Shown in pieces: positions 43,254 to 55,087 of a stretch of DNA of 64,000 nucleotides. The DNA comes from Peronospora farinosa. Taxonomy: Eukaryota > Oomycota > Peronosporomycetes > Peronosporales > Peronosporaceae. The notes under the pieces are model-generated. The model made no database searches and was not told where the DNA came from. It saw only the letters and a program-made list of their open reading frames with translations. Numbering within the stretch: the stretch's first letter is position 1; each line of letters starts with the position of its first letter. The DNA lies in the NCBI GenBank assembly GCA_947646735.1, contig CANTFK010000054.1, forward strand, positions 454,429-518,428, read 5' to 3'. A program made the position numbers and the translations under genes.

Positions 43254-44873
43254 ATGTACATGCCATTTATTATAACCTTATTAATTGTAACGATAGTGAT
43301 CGTATATGCCGATAACAACAGCTTTAGTCCAGTAGACGAGGCAATTTGGCTTGACCGTCTCAATTATTTTCGTACCACGGGCTTACCTTGGTCAGCAGCA
43401 AATATGCAACGAATTGGATGGAAGAATGACTTGGCAAAGACTGCTGCTTCTAGTGCAGCCAAGTGTTCAGCTACGACAGGACCAGGTGTGAATGTATACC
43501 AGTCATCATCATTATCATCTACGTCATTGTCTATTATTGACGAAGCTATTCAGGAATGGGTGGTTGAGACGTCCATGAAAACACTCAGGACACTTGCACA
43601 ACCAGGTGCTTTGGGTGTTGAAATTGGAAAAGGAACGTACAATGCTTACTCTCAGATTCTCTGGGCATCAACGACTAGTGTTGGGTGTGCATTGGCCAGT
43701 TGTTCAGGGGGTAAAATGGTCGTGTGCGAATTTTCACCACCAGGAAACGACGGGTCTTCAGCCTGGTACGTTCATGCCGAGCCGGCATCGAAATGCCCGT
43801 CGGGGACGACGGCATCACAGGGACTATGTGGTGAGAAGGAAGATGCAGCTAACAAACAGATTGCTCTTATTCCGGCTGGCAAGTTGACGTATGAAGTATA
43901 CCCAGACTATGTAGCTAACATGCAGACTGTATTGGTTGAGGCGGCACGTGGGATTGCCAATGGTGAAAAGCCACCGACGGTTCCGCCTGCTGCTACGACA
44001 GCAACGCCGACCTCCTCATCTTTGAAGACACCTTCGAAAACGCCTTCGGTTTGCTCTAATGAGGATGTTGGTGATACCAAGAAAAGTGCAACGGATGAAG
44101 ACTCCGTCGTCGTCAAAGACGCATTCAGTTAGCTCGAATGAGGATGTTGGTGATACCAAGAAAAGTGCAACGGAGAAGACTCCGTCGTCGTCAAAGACGC
44201 ATTCGGTTAGCTCGGATGAGGATGTTGGTGATACTAAGAAAAGTGCAACGGAGAAGACTCCGTCGTCTTCAAAGACGCATTCAGTTAGCTCGGATGAGGA
44301 TGTTGGTGATACCAAGAAAAGTGCAACGGAGAAGACTCCGTCGTCTTCAAAGACGCATTCGGTTAGCTCGGATGAGGATGTTGGTGATACCAAGACTAGT
44401 GCAATGGATGAGACTCCTTCACCTTCAACGAAAACCGGTAAGGAGTCGACGTCTACATCAAAAAACCCGACAAAACTAGTACGCATTCTTCTATGGAGAC
44501 CTCAACGGAACAAGAGGAAGACTTGGTACCTGGAACGGTCAAGGCGAGCTCTGACAAAGGCTCGACCTTTACAAATGAGAAACCGTCGACAAAGAATCCG
44601 ACTTCGAGCAGCCCTACCAGCACTTCAAGCAAACCAGATAATGATGAGAGTTTACCACCTACCACCCCAATGTCTGGCTCAAGTCCTGCACCGAGCACAA
44701 TGACTGCCACTCAGCATAAGGGCGTTGAATCGAACATCTCGGTTGCTGGTATAACTGGAATATCCGTGCTTGTTATCGTTTGTATTGCGGCTTTTGGTGT
44801 GGTCATGAGCTATAAGAGGAACCAGCGACGTCAACGGGAAATTATGCGGGATGGCGGTATTCGGGTTGATTAA
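43254..44873 (+). CDS. Membrane-anchored CAP protein 2, two frameshifts
   Basis: The ATG at 43254 gives a signal peptide (MYMPFIITLLIVTIVIVYA) and a CAP domain (about 25-215, with SYSQIL-type WASTTSVGCALASC). After this a Ser/Lys-rich stalk contains a 26-residue repeat, then comes a transmembrane helix and the tail SYKRNQRRQREIMRDGGI. The family HNYFR motif reads RLNYFR here, so the usual His is Leu. The first frame stops at 44132 because of one extra base near 44096. The repeat is read in the second frame and a missing base near 44461-44476 (A-rich) restores the first frame for the stalk end and anchor. The two changes compensate, so an intact ancestral gene of about 539 codons is implied. 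Confidence 0.75.
44022..44412 (+). repeat. 78-bp tandem repeat in the CAP 2 stalk
   Basis: Five units of 78 bp (first and last slightly diverged) encode TPSSSKTHSVSSDEDVGDTK plus KSATEK. The first unit holds the extra base that breaks the frame. The sequence is unrelated to the CAP 1 repeat although the position in the protein is the same. Confidence 0.9.
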
Positions 44874-46232
44874 GCTACAACAGTCAGTTCAAGTCTTAAG
44901 CGTTATTTGTTAGAAACGAAGGGGTGGCAGTTGTAAATTACGACTTGGTTTGACCTACGAGGTAAAATTAGTTGGATACGTGTAAAGAAGAATGTATGTG
45001 GCGTTTGTTCCGCATGAAATGATACAATAAATGTGGCCAACTGCTCTAAAAACTCAAAAGGTATACGCAAAGATTTTCCTCATTGTATAGTAAGTAGTAT
45101 CTAAAGACGATAGGATTGACATTGCTGGTAGGCTCAGAGGCAGATTAAACTATAGATGCAGCTGTTGTCGCCAGTCAAAAACCTCGTCCGTCCGAATACA
45201 TGTAGTCGGACTACCACCACAAGCCGCACACTGTCTCTTTTTTCGGTGGACTGACTACGCTCCTTTTTCCGTCACATCTGACGTAGAAAGGGATGTAGTC
45301 GTCAGTCATGACGTGCATGGGAGGAGGCATGGTAATGTCTCAGCGTATCCAGTCCATTTACGACCTCAGCCAATGCAATGAGATCATTATGAACAATCAT
45401 ATCTTGAGCTTGCGTATTTCTACTACTGGTCTGCCAGGTTTTTTTAGACGAACGCATCATCGCTCTTTGCCTACAACCACGTGAGCACTGCAAATTTTTC
45501 TTCTTGTCACAGATCTGTCTTTAGAAACTAGAGGTTGTATCTAGAGTGCGCTATCTTCGTTTACCACTTACTTACTTACAAGTGATTCGTACCTCAATTA
45601 TAGCCCTCACATGAAAAGCTTTGTACAGCACTCGCACCAATAGCCTCCTCATGCTGTTGCACACTGGTCATATCGTGTTTTAAGACTAGACGACGCACAA
45701 TCGACACTCTCTTTTTTGCTAATAAAGTACAATCCCATAATGTATCTCTCCCGCCTTGTCCATTTTAACACTATCTGAATTTTGCTGTTGAATATTAGAA
45801 GAGATGTGCACGCTTTAAAAACTTTAATACTACCACTCTGCGAAAAAAATGTCAATAAGAAGGTCGATCAAGTGAGTGCAAAAGAAGGAAGACCATTATT
45901 GTCAAAAACTAACAAAAGTGATGTAGAAACCTTTGCAACAAATGTAGAATTATCGCACAAAAACATTTGTCTGTTGTGCTACATTAACAACATGCTGAGT
46001 ATTGTCCTAAGCATATACTAATTGTCTTGTACATTTTGTAGATTCCAATCGTGCCGTTTTTGTTTGGCATGTACATCTTCGATTTTTAGCCCAGCTGGGA
46101 ACCGGATTGATTACAAGCCAGTCTGATCAATAGAACCGTGTCGCAACGTGATACTAGTTAGCGAAAGCTTGACGAGATGGCCACTTTTGCATTCTTTTGC
46201 TCTACAGTTTATTGAATTGTTATCTAAAGACA
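44874..46232. other. Intergenic between CAP 2 and CAP 3, no supported gene
   Basis: About 1.36 kb. Short frames at 45493-45302 (minus) and 45782-46021 (plus) have no recognisable domain. The last 100 bp before 46233 hold the CAP 3 leader. Confidence 0.55.
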
Positions 46233-47372
46233 ATGAAGGTCTCTACGTCCTTCTCTTTTTTCTCGGCAGCGGCTATTGTAGCTGCTGTCAATGCCAAAAG
46301 CTTTAGCAAAGTGGAACAAGCCATTTTGATTGATCGTCACAATTTTTTTCGTAGTACAGCCTTACCATCGGCAGCCGCCAACATGTGCCGCATCAATTGG
46401 GATGGCGACTTGGCAACGAAAGCTTCTTCCACAGCGTCCAAGTGTTCGGCTACTACAGAAAGAGGTATAAATATTCATCAGTCATCGTCCACCAACTCTC
46501 CGTCAATTATTGATGAAGCAATTCAGGAGTGGGTGGTTGAAACTGCAATGGCAACGATTAAGAAGATGTCACAACCAGGTTCCACGGGTCATCATGTCGG
46601 TGTAGGGATTTACAACTCGTACTCTCAAGTAGTTTGGGCATCAACGACCAGTGTCGGTTGTGCAACGGCGAGTTGTTCAGGTGGAGATATAGTCGTGTGT
46701 GTCTACTCGCCACCAGGAAATGATGGAAAGTCTGCATGGTACAAGCATGGAGTTCAAGGGTCCGAATGCCCCGATGGAATGGAAGCAGAACATGGACTGT
46801 GCATTACAAAAGGGGATGAAGCCAACAATCAGATTGCATCGATTCCGGAAGGACAGTGGACATATCAAGTATACCCGGCTTTTGTGGCGCAGATGCATAC
46901 ACTGCTTATAACTTCTGCTCGAGAGCTGGCCAATAAACCGATAAGTGAATCAACCGGTACGGACGCGGCGTCCCCATCAGCGACCTCAGAAGAACAGGCC
47001 TTATCGCCAAAGTTCTCGTCCGAGTCCTTTCCAGACAAAAGCAACTATTCTCCAGGAGAAGTGGAGCTAAAAACTAGGACTCATTCTACGAATAAACTAC
47101 ACAAGGTGGTAACCAAGTCGGAAGAAACGGCGCTCGCTGAAACAGAAGATAATGAGCTTGCCGAAACAGAAGATAATGAGCTTGCCGAAACCGAAGAAAC
47201 TGCGCTCGCCAAAATGAAAAATGCCAATGAACAGGTTTCGGAACCGTCCGAATCATTGGTCATTGGAAGTATTGTTGGCATGTACGTTTTGATGGTGGCT
47301 ACGGCGATTGGTATGATGATGTTTGTGCGTTCGAAAGGACGCCAGCAACATGACAGTGCTACAACGTGTTAA
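46233..47372 (+). CDS. Membrane-anchored CAP protein 3
   Basis: 379 aa from the ATG at 46233: signal peptide (MKVSTSFSFFSAAAIVAAVNA), CAP domain (about 24-215: DRHNFFR with the His present, SYSQVVWASTTSVGCATASC), a shorter stalk with a repeated ETEDNELA phrase (about 295-325) and a C-terminal transmembrane helix (about 342-364). The tail RSKGRQQHDSATTC differs from the RDGG-type tail of CAP 1 and CAP 2. The signal peptide resembles that of CAP 1, and the CAP domain resembles that of CAP 2. It is intact, unlike CAP 2. Confidence 0.9.
   Translation: MKVSTSFSFFSAAAIVAAVNAKSFSKVEQAILIDRHNFFRSTALPSAAANMCRINWDGDLATKASSTASKCSATTERGINIHQSSSTNSPSIIDEAIQEWVVETAMATIKKMSQPGSTGHHVGVGIYNSYSQVVWASTTSVGCATASCSGGDIVVCVYSPPGNDGKSAWYKHGVQGSECPDGMEAEHGLCITKGDEANNQIASIPEGQWTYQVYPAFVAQMHTLLITSARELANKPISESTGTDAASPSATSEEQALSPKFSSESFPDKSNYSPGEVELKTRTHSTNKLHKVVTKSEETALAETEDNELAETEDNELAETEETALAKMKNANEQVSEPSESLVIGSIVGMYVLMVATAIGMMMFVRSKGRQQHDSATTC
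47124..47212 (+). repeat. 24-30 bp repeat in the CAP 3 stalk
   Basis: GAAACAGAAGATAATGAGCT and close variants occur in succession (about three to four units), encoding ETEDNELA and ETEETALA. This is a third, independent stalk repeat in the cluster. Confidence 0.8.
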
Positions 47373-47586
47373 AAAAACATTCTTGCTAAATGACAGCGAC
47401 TCTATTTTTTTTAATCACTACTTAGATTTTATTTAGTATACTGTAGTACATGCAGTCTATCGATTTAGTATACTAAAATTAAAGTGTATGGTGAATTAAA
47501 ATAGGTCATGGTTTTAACGCTATGAAACAAATAATAATAACATTTTCAAACTAATTTGTAGTAAAAAATAGTTATTTAGTCCTACG

Positions 47587-48707
47587 ATGTCTACACCTGC
47601 TTTATCTCGTATGCTAGATCAACTAATTGTGGATAAAGAACATCACGCGGTAGAAGACAAGCAAAATGTAGTACAGACAGAGGAGCATCTTGCTCAAAAT
47701 AAGTCAAAATTGGTATTAGTAAAAGATCAAAAGTTGGACCAAAATAGCTACGACTGGACTAAAACGTATGAAAAATGGGACGGATGGGAAGATCCCGAAG
47801 AACTTGCAAGACAGGAACAAGACGCTCGTGATCGCAGTGAACATGCAACTAAAGCTCAAATGGGCTGTAACCATGACCATTCGGCTGTAAGATAATGTGA
47901 TATTGTAATATTGCAATATTGCAATACTACAATCGGATAAAATGTAGGGATTATTATGAGTTTTCGTCTAATTTTTATGATAATGTGCATTTGTAGGAAC
48001 AAAAACTTATGGACATGACAACACAAGCAAAATTAACACTTTGTAACGAGTTTCGAGTATTGGGGAACCTCTTTTTCAAGCACGGTCAGTACCAGAGAGC
48101 TGCATATCATTATCATAAAGCACTCGTGTACTTTGAGTACGTGTTTGCAGATACAGATGAAGAAGAAGCACAAGCGGATAATTTGAAGCTTAAATTGCTG
48201 CTCAATTTTGCAGCTTGTAGACTCAAGACCATGCATCTTGATGATGCTGTGCATCACGCGAATCAAGCACTTGAAATTGATCAGGAGAATATAAAGGCAC
48301 TTTATCGTCGTGCACAAGCTTATAGGTTCAAGGACGAGTTTCATCTGGCACAAGAAGACATCGCGCGTGCAATACAATTGTCAAAAGCAGAGAATATGCT
48401 GCTAGATTCAGTTTTGATGCAAGAGAAGAAATTGCTGCAGGCGAAAATGCTCGCATACAAGTTGCGGACAAAACAGGTATCGAGTGCGATGTTTGGTGAC
48501 AAGATGAAGGTGTCAGAAGGCGTTACGGATGGAGATGTTCCGGGGTTTCGTGATCCTCATGGCAGTGCAATGACCCTCAATTTGTCAAAGACTTCTGACC
48601 TGGCTGCAACGTCGTCACGTGATGACTTTCAATGTTTTAGCACGTGGAAACCTTCTACTCGAGGACTCAACGAACTGCAAACACTGATTGCGAGGCTGGA
48701 CAGCTAG
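47587..48707 (+). CDS. TPR-repeat protein (cochaperone-like)
   Basis: Exon 1 47587-47886, intron 47887-47996 (GTAAGA...TTGTAG), exon 2 47997-48707; 336 aa. The first 100 residues are charged and include YDWTKTYEKWDGWEDPEE. Three TPR units follow (about 112-225: LGNLFFKHGQYQRAAYHYHKA, NFAACRLK, ALYRRAQAYR), then a Ser/Thr-rich tail. The TPR set resembles Hsp90/Hsp70-binding cochaperones, and the SYDW-KWD motif recalls RPAP3/SPAG1-type proteins, but I cannot assign one. It is tail to tail with the nucleolar gene (124 bp). Confidence 0.8.
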
Positions 48708-48831
48708 TTACTCGAACTACAGACATGAAAGGTAAACAAGTAAGGTATATTCTATACGTTTTACAATCGCAACTTATAGTTGGAAGCAGCTCCTCTATCT
48801 CTGCATTCACTAATTGGGCTGATCAATCTAG

Positions 48832-49851
48832 TTACTCTTCAAACTTGAACGAGTTCGAAGCCATGCTGATGGCACCGCACATGTACGTCGAGCGTTTGAG
48901 TTTGTTTTTGCCCTTCGTAAAATCCTTACCACGCGTTTTCAAGAGCTTATTATTGGCCTTGACACCGACGCCGTCAATACCAAAAGTGCCTTCGTAGCTG
49001 TTGTCACGCAGCGTGTCGTCCACAATCTTCTGTGACCAAAACTCGCCATCCACACGCTGGAACGGTGTGCCCGCCGACTTTGTTTTCGTAACCACCTTTT
49101 CAACTTTCTTGGGCTGCCACTCTAGTGCGGCCTTTGCGGCCTCTTTACGACGTACCGCCTCCTTCATCTGAGCCTCCTCATGATCCGAAGTGTCCGAATC
49201 CGAATCGGAATCCGAAGAGTCTGAGGAACTATCATCCGACGATGAGCTGTCACTGCTGTCAGAGCTAGAGTCTGCTTCACACTTGGCTTTCTTGGATGTC
49301 TTTTCAGCAGCAAAAGTCTTAGCCTTACGCTTATTAGACTTCAGCTTCTCGTCATCCGAGAGGTCCTTTACGGCAGTCTTGGTCTTCTTTTTATTAACAT
49401 GTCCAGACTTCTTGGTAGATTTCTCAATCTCCTCATCCGAGGAACTATCAGATGAATCATCTGAGCTACTAGATTCTTCCTTCTTACCAACAGCATTCTT
49501 GTCAATAACTTTGTTCTTCTCTTCTTCTGATTCTTCGTCTGAATCCGAGCTCGAAGATTCTTCCTTTTGAACAATCACAGTTTTTGTTGTATTCTTCTTG
49601 GACTTTTTCTTCTCTTTCTCATTAGTACTGGACGACACAATCTTCTCCTTCTTCTCCTTCTTCTCCTTCTCCTTGGTCGTATTTATATAGTGCATCAAAT
49701 AGAATTCATACACGTCCAGTAAATCATGTTCACTTTGAAAAGCTTTACTCTGTAATTTCGCTTCCTTGGTCAATACTGATGCTGTTTTCTTCAAACCAGC
49801 ACCAATCAACAATGTGTGTATTAATGGTAACACATCACTTGCTACGACCAT
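48832..49851 (-). CDS. Nucleolar Srp40/Nopp140-like protein with LisH
   Basis: 339 aa from the ATG at 49851; the open frame extends upstream only through non-ATG codons. The N-terminus has a LisH-like motif (about residues 4-40), followed by alternating acidic Ser clusters (phosphorylation sites for CK2) and Lys-rich stretches (about 70-250). The C-terminal SRP40_C domain (about 265-339) has GTPFQRVDGEFW, a GxxxF-G core and the SFKFEE end. Nopp140/Srp40 proteins chaperone box C/D and H/ACA snoRNPs in the nucleolus and Cajal bodies. It diverges from AP-3 beta, with 277 bp between start codons. Confidence 0.88.
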   Translation of the reverse strand: MVVASDVLPLIHTLLIGAGLKKTASVLTKEAKLQSKAFQSEHDLLDVYEFYLMHYINTTKEKEKKEKKEKIVSSSTNEKEKKKSKKNTTKTVIVQKEESSSSDSDEESEEEKNKVIDKNAVGKKEESSSSDDSSDSSSDEEIEKSTKKSGHVNKKKTKTAVKDLSDDEKLKSNKRKAKTFAAEKTSKKAKCEADSSSDSSDSSSSDDSSSDSSDSDSDSDTSDHEEAQMKEAVRRKEAAKAALEWQPKKVEKVVTKTKSAGTPFQRVDGEFWSQKIVDDTLRDNSYEGTFGIDGVGVKANNKLLKTRGKDFTKGKNKLKRSTYMCGAISMASNSFKFEE

Positions 49852-50128
49852 GTTTATATCCACAGAGTCGACGCGGAGCAGCAATGAAGAAGTGATACAG
49901 TCACTAGATAATCAATCAAATTGACTGGACAGAGTTCAGCCGCATGCACCACCAAACAACAGGATAAAAATTTAGTGGCAAAAGCCAATCGGCCGATCCT
50001 ACCAAATAGAATACCCAGCTTTCCATCGAAATCAACAATATACAGCCACCTTTTGTCACAACGCCATCCGTCCTCTCATTTTTCGTAATTTTGTGTGTGT
50101 TTACATAACTCCAAAACTCATCCCAAAA

Positions 50129-53100
50129 ATGGCCATGACCATGGGAATCAAGAGCATGACGGGCGATGCTCATTTCTTTGATGAGACTCTAAGTGGGGAT
50201 CGAATTCGTAAATTATTGGATAATAAACTCGGTGTTGCAGGTCATGGGGAAAAATTAGAAGCCATGAAAGCCTTACTTGCAAGTATTTCTAAAGGAGAAG
50301 ACGTGTCAATGTTTTTTGCCGATGTGGTTAAAAATGTCATTGTTGCAAGCGTGGAAGTTAAGAAATTAGTGTATATGTACTTGGTTCATTATGCAGATGC
50401 AAATGCCCAGTGTCGAGAACTTGCGCTCTTGAGTATCAATAGTTTTCAAAAGGATTTGGCCGATCCAAATCAATTGATACGAGCTTTAGCTCTTCGTGTT
50501 ATGACAAATATTCGAGTTTGTGATATTTTACAACTTCAAATTTTAGCAATTCGCAAATGTGCGGCGGATGAATCCGCTTATGTACGAAAATGTGCAACTA
50601 ATGCAATTAGTAAAGTATTTGGTCTCGATCCGGATCAGAAACACGTGCTGGCGGATATTATTGGAACTTTATTGAATGATTCGAGTACGATGGTCTTGGG
50701 AAGTGCGGTACAAGCTCTTAGTGAAGTGTGTCCTGATCGATTGGATTTATTACATCGACCATTTCGAAAATTATGTCATTTGTTGGCAGATATTGATGAA
50801 TGGGGACAAACAGTGACGTTGAATATCTTGATACGGTACTGTCGAGAACAATTTCAGATGGTTGAAAGAGCTACAAATGAGATGGATGGAGGTTGGAAGA
50901 AAAAAGGACAAAACGAGACTTTTATTCTGATGAAGATGAAGAACAAGATGATGATCGAAAACATGAAGTGGATGAAATTAACAAGTCTACGAACAAGAAT
51001 CATGGACATAGTAGTATGAAGCAGTCACCATTTTTACTTGGAGGAAAGAGTGTGAGAGGAGAAATGCTTCCGTCAATTGGCTCCGTGTTCCGTGGTGATG
51101 TACTTGCAAGTGGAATTGAAGGTGGAGACGAGCTGGATGAAGACCATCGACTGTTACTACGCTCGTCGATTCCGCTTCTTAAGTCGAGAAATAGTGCTGT
51201 GGTGCTTGCAGTAGCTACGCTGCATTACTACTGTGGCACGCATAGCATGGCGACGTCTACGCTCATTGGCAAGTCGCTGGTACGTATCATGCGCAACCAG
51301 CGTGAGATCCAGTACGTTGTGTTATCGGTCATTTCGTCAATGGCAACATCCCGTCCAGACATGTTTCGCCCGTTCTTGCAGGAGTTTTTTGTACGTGCGA
51401 CGGACCCGGCTTATGCCAGGAAACTCAAGCTCGAGATTCTGACCTCTCTGGTTACGGACGACAACGTGAGCATTATCCTGCGAGAGTTTCAGGCGTATGT
51501 CCGCCATGTAGACAAGTCCTTTGTGACCATGACAGTCCGCGCTCTTGGACGCGTGGCGGATGCCATGGCGGTGGTTGCGGAGCGCTGTTTAAACGGACTG
51601 ATGCGCCTTGTTCGCTCTTCAAACGAGCAAGTTGTTGCTGAAAGCGTGGTGGTGATTCGCCAGTTGCTTCAGCAGCAGGCAATCAAGAAGGACCGCCTTC
51701 TTGTCGTGCGCTCTCTGGCTGCTATGATGGTGAGTGGTCGTGTGACTAGTCCATTAGCTCGTGCTTCGATTGTTTGGATGCTTGGCGAGTTCAATGACGA
51801 TGAAAATGGAACTACGTGCGCGGCTGAATCGCTACGTTTGCTAGTGAAAGACTTTTCTGATGAATCGACTGAGGTGCGTCTCCAGCTTTTGAATCTTGCA
51901 GTAAAGCTTGGACTTCGCGAACCCCACAAGCGTACCATTCAGCTTCTGCTCCAGTATGTGATTGAGTTGTGCAAGTTCGACATGGACTACGATGTGCGTG
52001 ACCGTGCCCGTTTGATACGTGCTGCGTTGTCTGGAGATGCAAGTATTGTAAACCCACACAAGTTGTTTGCGAGCAAGAAGCCAGCACCATTGATTGGGTA
52101 CGATGATGAAGCCAAGACACGCTTTACGCTAGGTTCACTATCGAATGTTGTGCGCCACAGTGTTCCTGGATATCTTTTTTTGCCGAAGTGGCGTTCGACC
52201 AGGCCGGACCGATCGCTGCGTGATGAATCCTCTATTGTTGATACCAACCGGGGTGATCTGTCCCGTCCTAGTGTTAAGGCTACGAAAAAGAAAGAAAGCA
52301 AAGGTGACGCAAAGGCATTCTACAGTGACGATAATTCATCTGATGATTCTTGGTCAGAGTCAGAACCGGCGTCGGGGTCAGGGTCGGATTCGTACTCTGG
52401 CAGTGGCTCGGACAACGACTCCGAAAACAGCAGCAGCGAAGGTAGTCGATCTCGTTCCGAGTCAGCATCTTCTAGCTCAGGTTCAGAAAGTGAAGCCTCC
52501 TCAGAAGAAAATGATGCTGACGAATCTTCGGAGGAGGAAGATCGCACGCGCCGTCAGCAAAAAGGTGGAAAGGTAAAGTCGCCACAGAAGCGTTCACAGG
52601 CTAAGAAGTCAAAGCCAGCAAAAGCTTTTGATTCGGTCGATTTTTTGGGGTCACCATCGGGGATGACTCCGACAAGCCAGGCGTTTGCGCCGACGACTTC
52701 TTCGACAGGCCTCCATTCGAACCTCTTAGGTGATTTGATGAGCCTAAGTGTCTCCTCATCGACGTCACCGCCTCCACGTCGTGAACTATTGTCCTCGCTT
52801 GCTGGTAATGGGTTGGACGTTCACTATGCGTTTCTGCGCCAACCGTCGACGCACTCTCCTGGTATGAATGTCATCCAGCTGTGGCTAGCAAACAATTCAA
52901 GCGAGCCCATTTCGTGCGTTCAAGTCGTTGGCAAAAACCCTCAGCAAGTTGTTCCGTTCCCTGCTCTACCTGTGTTGTTTCCTGGTGGATCGACATCGAT
53001 GGTCCAGTTGCATGTGGATTTCACGGGTCGTCTCGACAATGTACCTCTTAAGATTGTCACAAGTGCAGACACGTACGATGTGGATCTCTCACCTGTGGTG

Positions 53101-53478
53101 GGAGAGCTTTTCGTTCCACAACAGATGAGTTTGGATGATTTCGAACGTCGTATCTCAATGACGGATTCGACATCTCTACACACGAGGGAATTGACCGTGT
53201 CAACCCCAGTAACGCTAAATACTGTGGTGCAGGCCGTTTTAACCGATTGCAATGTTGCACAACTCTATGAAATCGATAACATGGATGGTGTCATTGGCAA
53301 GTGCAAGTTTGCTGGACGTTTTCGCAGTGGAGTTGCTAGCGCTGAAAATGTTTTGATTGGACTGGAAATTCAGCTTCAAAGTGGCAAGGGACAAATTCTA
53401 GTCGTTATGCGTGACTCGGTGCTTTCGCAACGACTTATCTCGAGTATCAAGCGGGCGTTATCGTTGCAAGTCGCATAA
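50129..53478 (+). CDS. AP3B: AP-3 complex subunit beta, one frameshift
   Basis: The ATG at 50129 starts an adaptin N-terminal solenoid (about 1-600: VYMYLVHYADANAQC, RALALRVMTNIRV, AVLAVATLHYY). An acidic Ser-rich hinge (about 730-830, SDDSWSESEPASGSGSD-like) and a C-terminal ear domain follow (ending at 53478). The order and length (about 1116 aa) fit AP-3 beta, which sorts cargo from endosomes to vacuole/lysosome. At about 50893-50906 the frame shifts by one base (a base is missing near an A-rich run). Without it the product would stop at 51019. All domains are otherwise intact. Confidence 0.85.
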
Positions 53479-53990
53479 ATCTCGTGCTCAACTTACAAGT
53501 CTGGAAACCGCATTGAAAGAGAGAATGAAGACATTTGACAGCAGAAAATTGTGATTGTATCAGGTAAATACGTTGCAGAGATGAAGAACGTGTAAGAATT
53601 GCATGTTTATTTGATTTTTTTATTTGCAAAGTGTTGTCTTAACATATGATGGGTTATCAACACTAGTAAAGAAAAAGAACCATTGTCATTCTTCTATATT
53701 ATGTAGTTAAGCATGCAATAAGAACTAGTGACAACAATAAGAAAAATAGCTTACAGTTAAGACTTCTATTTAACGCATAAAAATTACTTACAATAAGGCA
53801 GGGAGGGATCCGTAAAATATCTAGAAAGATAATCACAGAATCCAATGTCAGCTTTTTATGTAGTCCACACCATCCTATTTTTTCCCTTCCATTTCTCAAA
53901 ATCTATTTCTAATTCGATCTTTATAAAGAGAACAACTTGATCTCTCTTCTCTTCTCCTCTCTCTCTTCTCTTTTTCTTTTCTCTCTCAAG
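53479..53990. other. Intergenic between AP-3 beta and BAP31-like gene
   Basis: AT-rich with a CT-rich run (TCTCTTCTCTTCTCC near 53940) just before the BAP31-like ATG, likely part of its promoter. No gene is seen. Confidence 0.6.
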
Positions 53991-54954
53991 ATGTTATTGA
54001 ATCAATTCATGTTCTGGATGATGGTAACTGAGGCTCTTATATGTCTCATACTGAGTCTTCCCTTTGGCCAGCGATTATCCTATGCCGTTATTTCATTTCT
54101 AATGCGATATTTTGGAAAAGATTCACCTGCAAATACCGTTGCGACTATTATTCTCGCCTTGGTCTCGATTCTCTTTATCTGTACGTACATGTGTGACATG
54201 GTTCGTGCAAAAAAAGCTCGTTAACTGTCGTACATGAAGTTAATGCCGTCCAAACTCTCTCTAACTGTATGTTTCTAATGTGCATTTCTAAATTGTCATG
54301 ATATTATAGCGGACGTTACGACACTTTACAAGCATCATTCTTCCGAAGAAGTACTTGGTGATGGCATGCGGATTCGACTTCTTACAGCCCAACGAGACAT
54401 GTACATTACAGGATTTTGTCTCTTTCTGTTCTTGCTGCTACGTCTTGTCTATATCACATTGGCGACAAATATTCACTTGGAAAAAAGTCTGGAAGCCATG
54501 ACCAAACAAGCAGAAGGAGCAGCAGCTGGATATAAAGTCTTATTGGCTGAAAATGCTAGTTTGAAGAAACAGACGGAGAAATTTCATGAGCTTTTTGGAC
54601 GGTGAAGAAGGTGATGAGAAGAAGAAGAAGAAAATTGATGCGTTGGCTCGATTGGTGCAGGAAAATGCCGAGTTGGAAGAAGAGGTGAAAAATTTGGCTG
54701 AGAAATTGGAAAAAGCACACGAACAAGTTGGGGTGGTGACGAAACAAGCGGAAGGACAAAGCTCGGCGTTTATGAAACTTATGGATGAGAAGAATGAGGT
54801 GGACAAGCAATTGGAAACGACCAAATCTCAGGAGGAGAAATTGAAGCGTCAACATGAAGAGATTACCAAGTTGACGGAAGAACGTGATTCATTGAAGGCG
54901 CAGATTCAGGACTATGATTTCATGTTTGCTGAAGCCAAGAAGAAGGCGGAGTAA
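53991..54954 (+). CDS. BAP31-like ER membrane protein, one frameshift
   Basis: Exon 1 53991-54180, intron 54181-54309 (GTACGT...ATATAG), exon 2 54310-54954. Two N-terminal transmembrane helices sit in exon 1; exon 2 starts with a loop and LLTAQRDMYITGFCLFLFLL (third helix), then a long coiled coil to the end. This is the BAP31/BAP29 layout, an ER protein that exports or retains membrane cargo. In exon 2 a T run (54593-54597) has one base too many, so the frame changes inside the coiled coil from ELFGR to LDGEEGDEK. Continuing in either frame alone would end early or lose the membrane part. Confidence 0.8.
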
Positions 54955-55087
54955 GCTGAATTTGGCAGTCGCAGGAGTGAAGCACAAGGTAAACGGTGAC
55001 GATGCAAGAAAGAAAATGATGATTGATAATCGGATGACGGGCTTCATTTGCGTGTATATCTTGTGATTTGTGGCTAGCGTCGTGTAT

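Noticed and set aside
44016..44486. 156-codon antisense open frame over the CAP 2 stalk
   Set aside because: Made by the 78-bp repeat, which leaves multiple frames open; no start context or domain.
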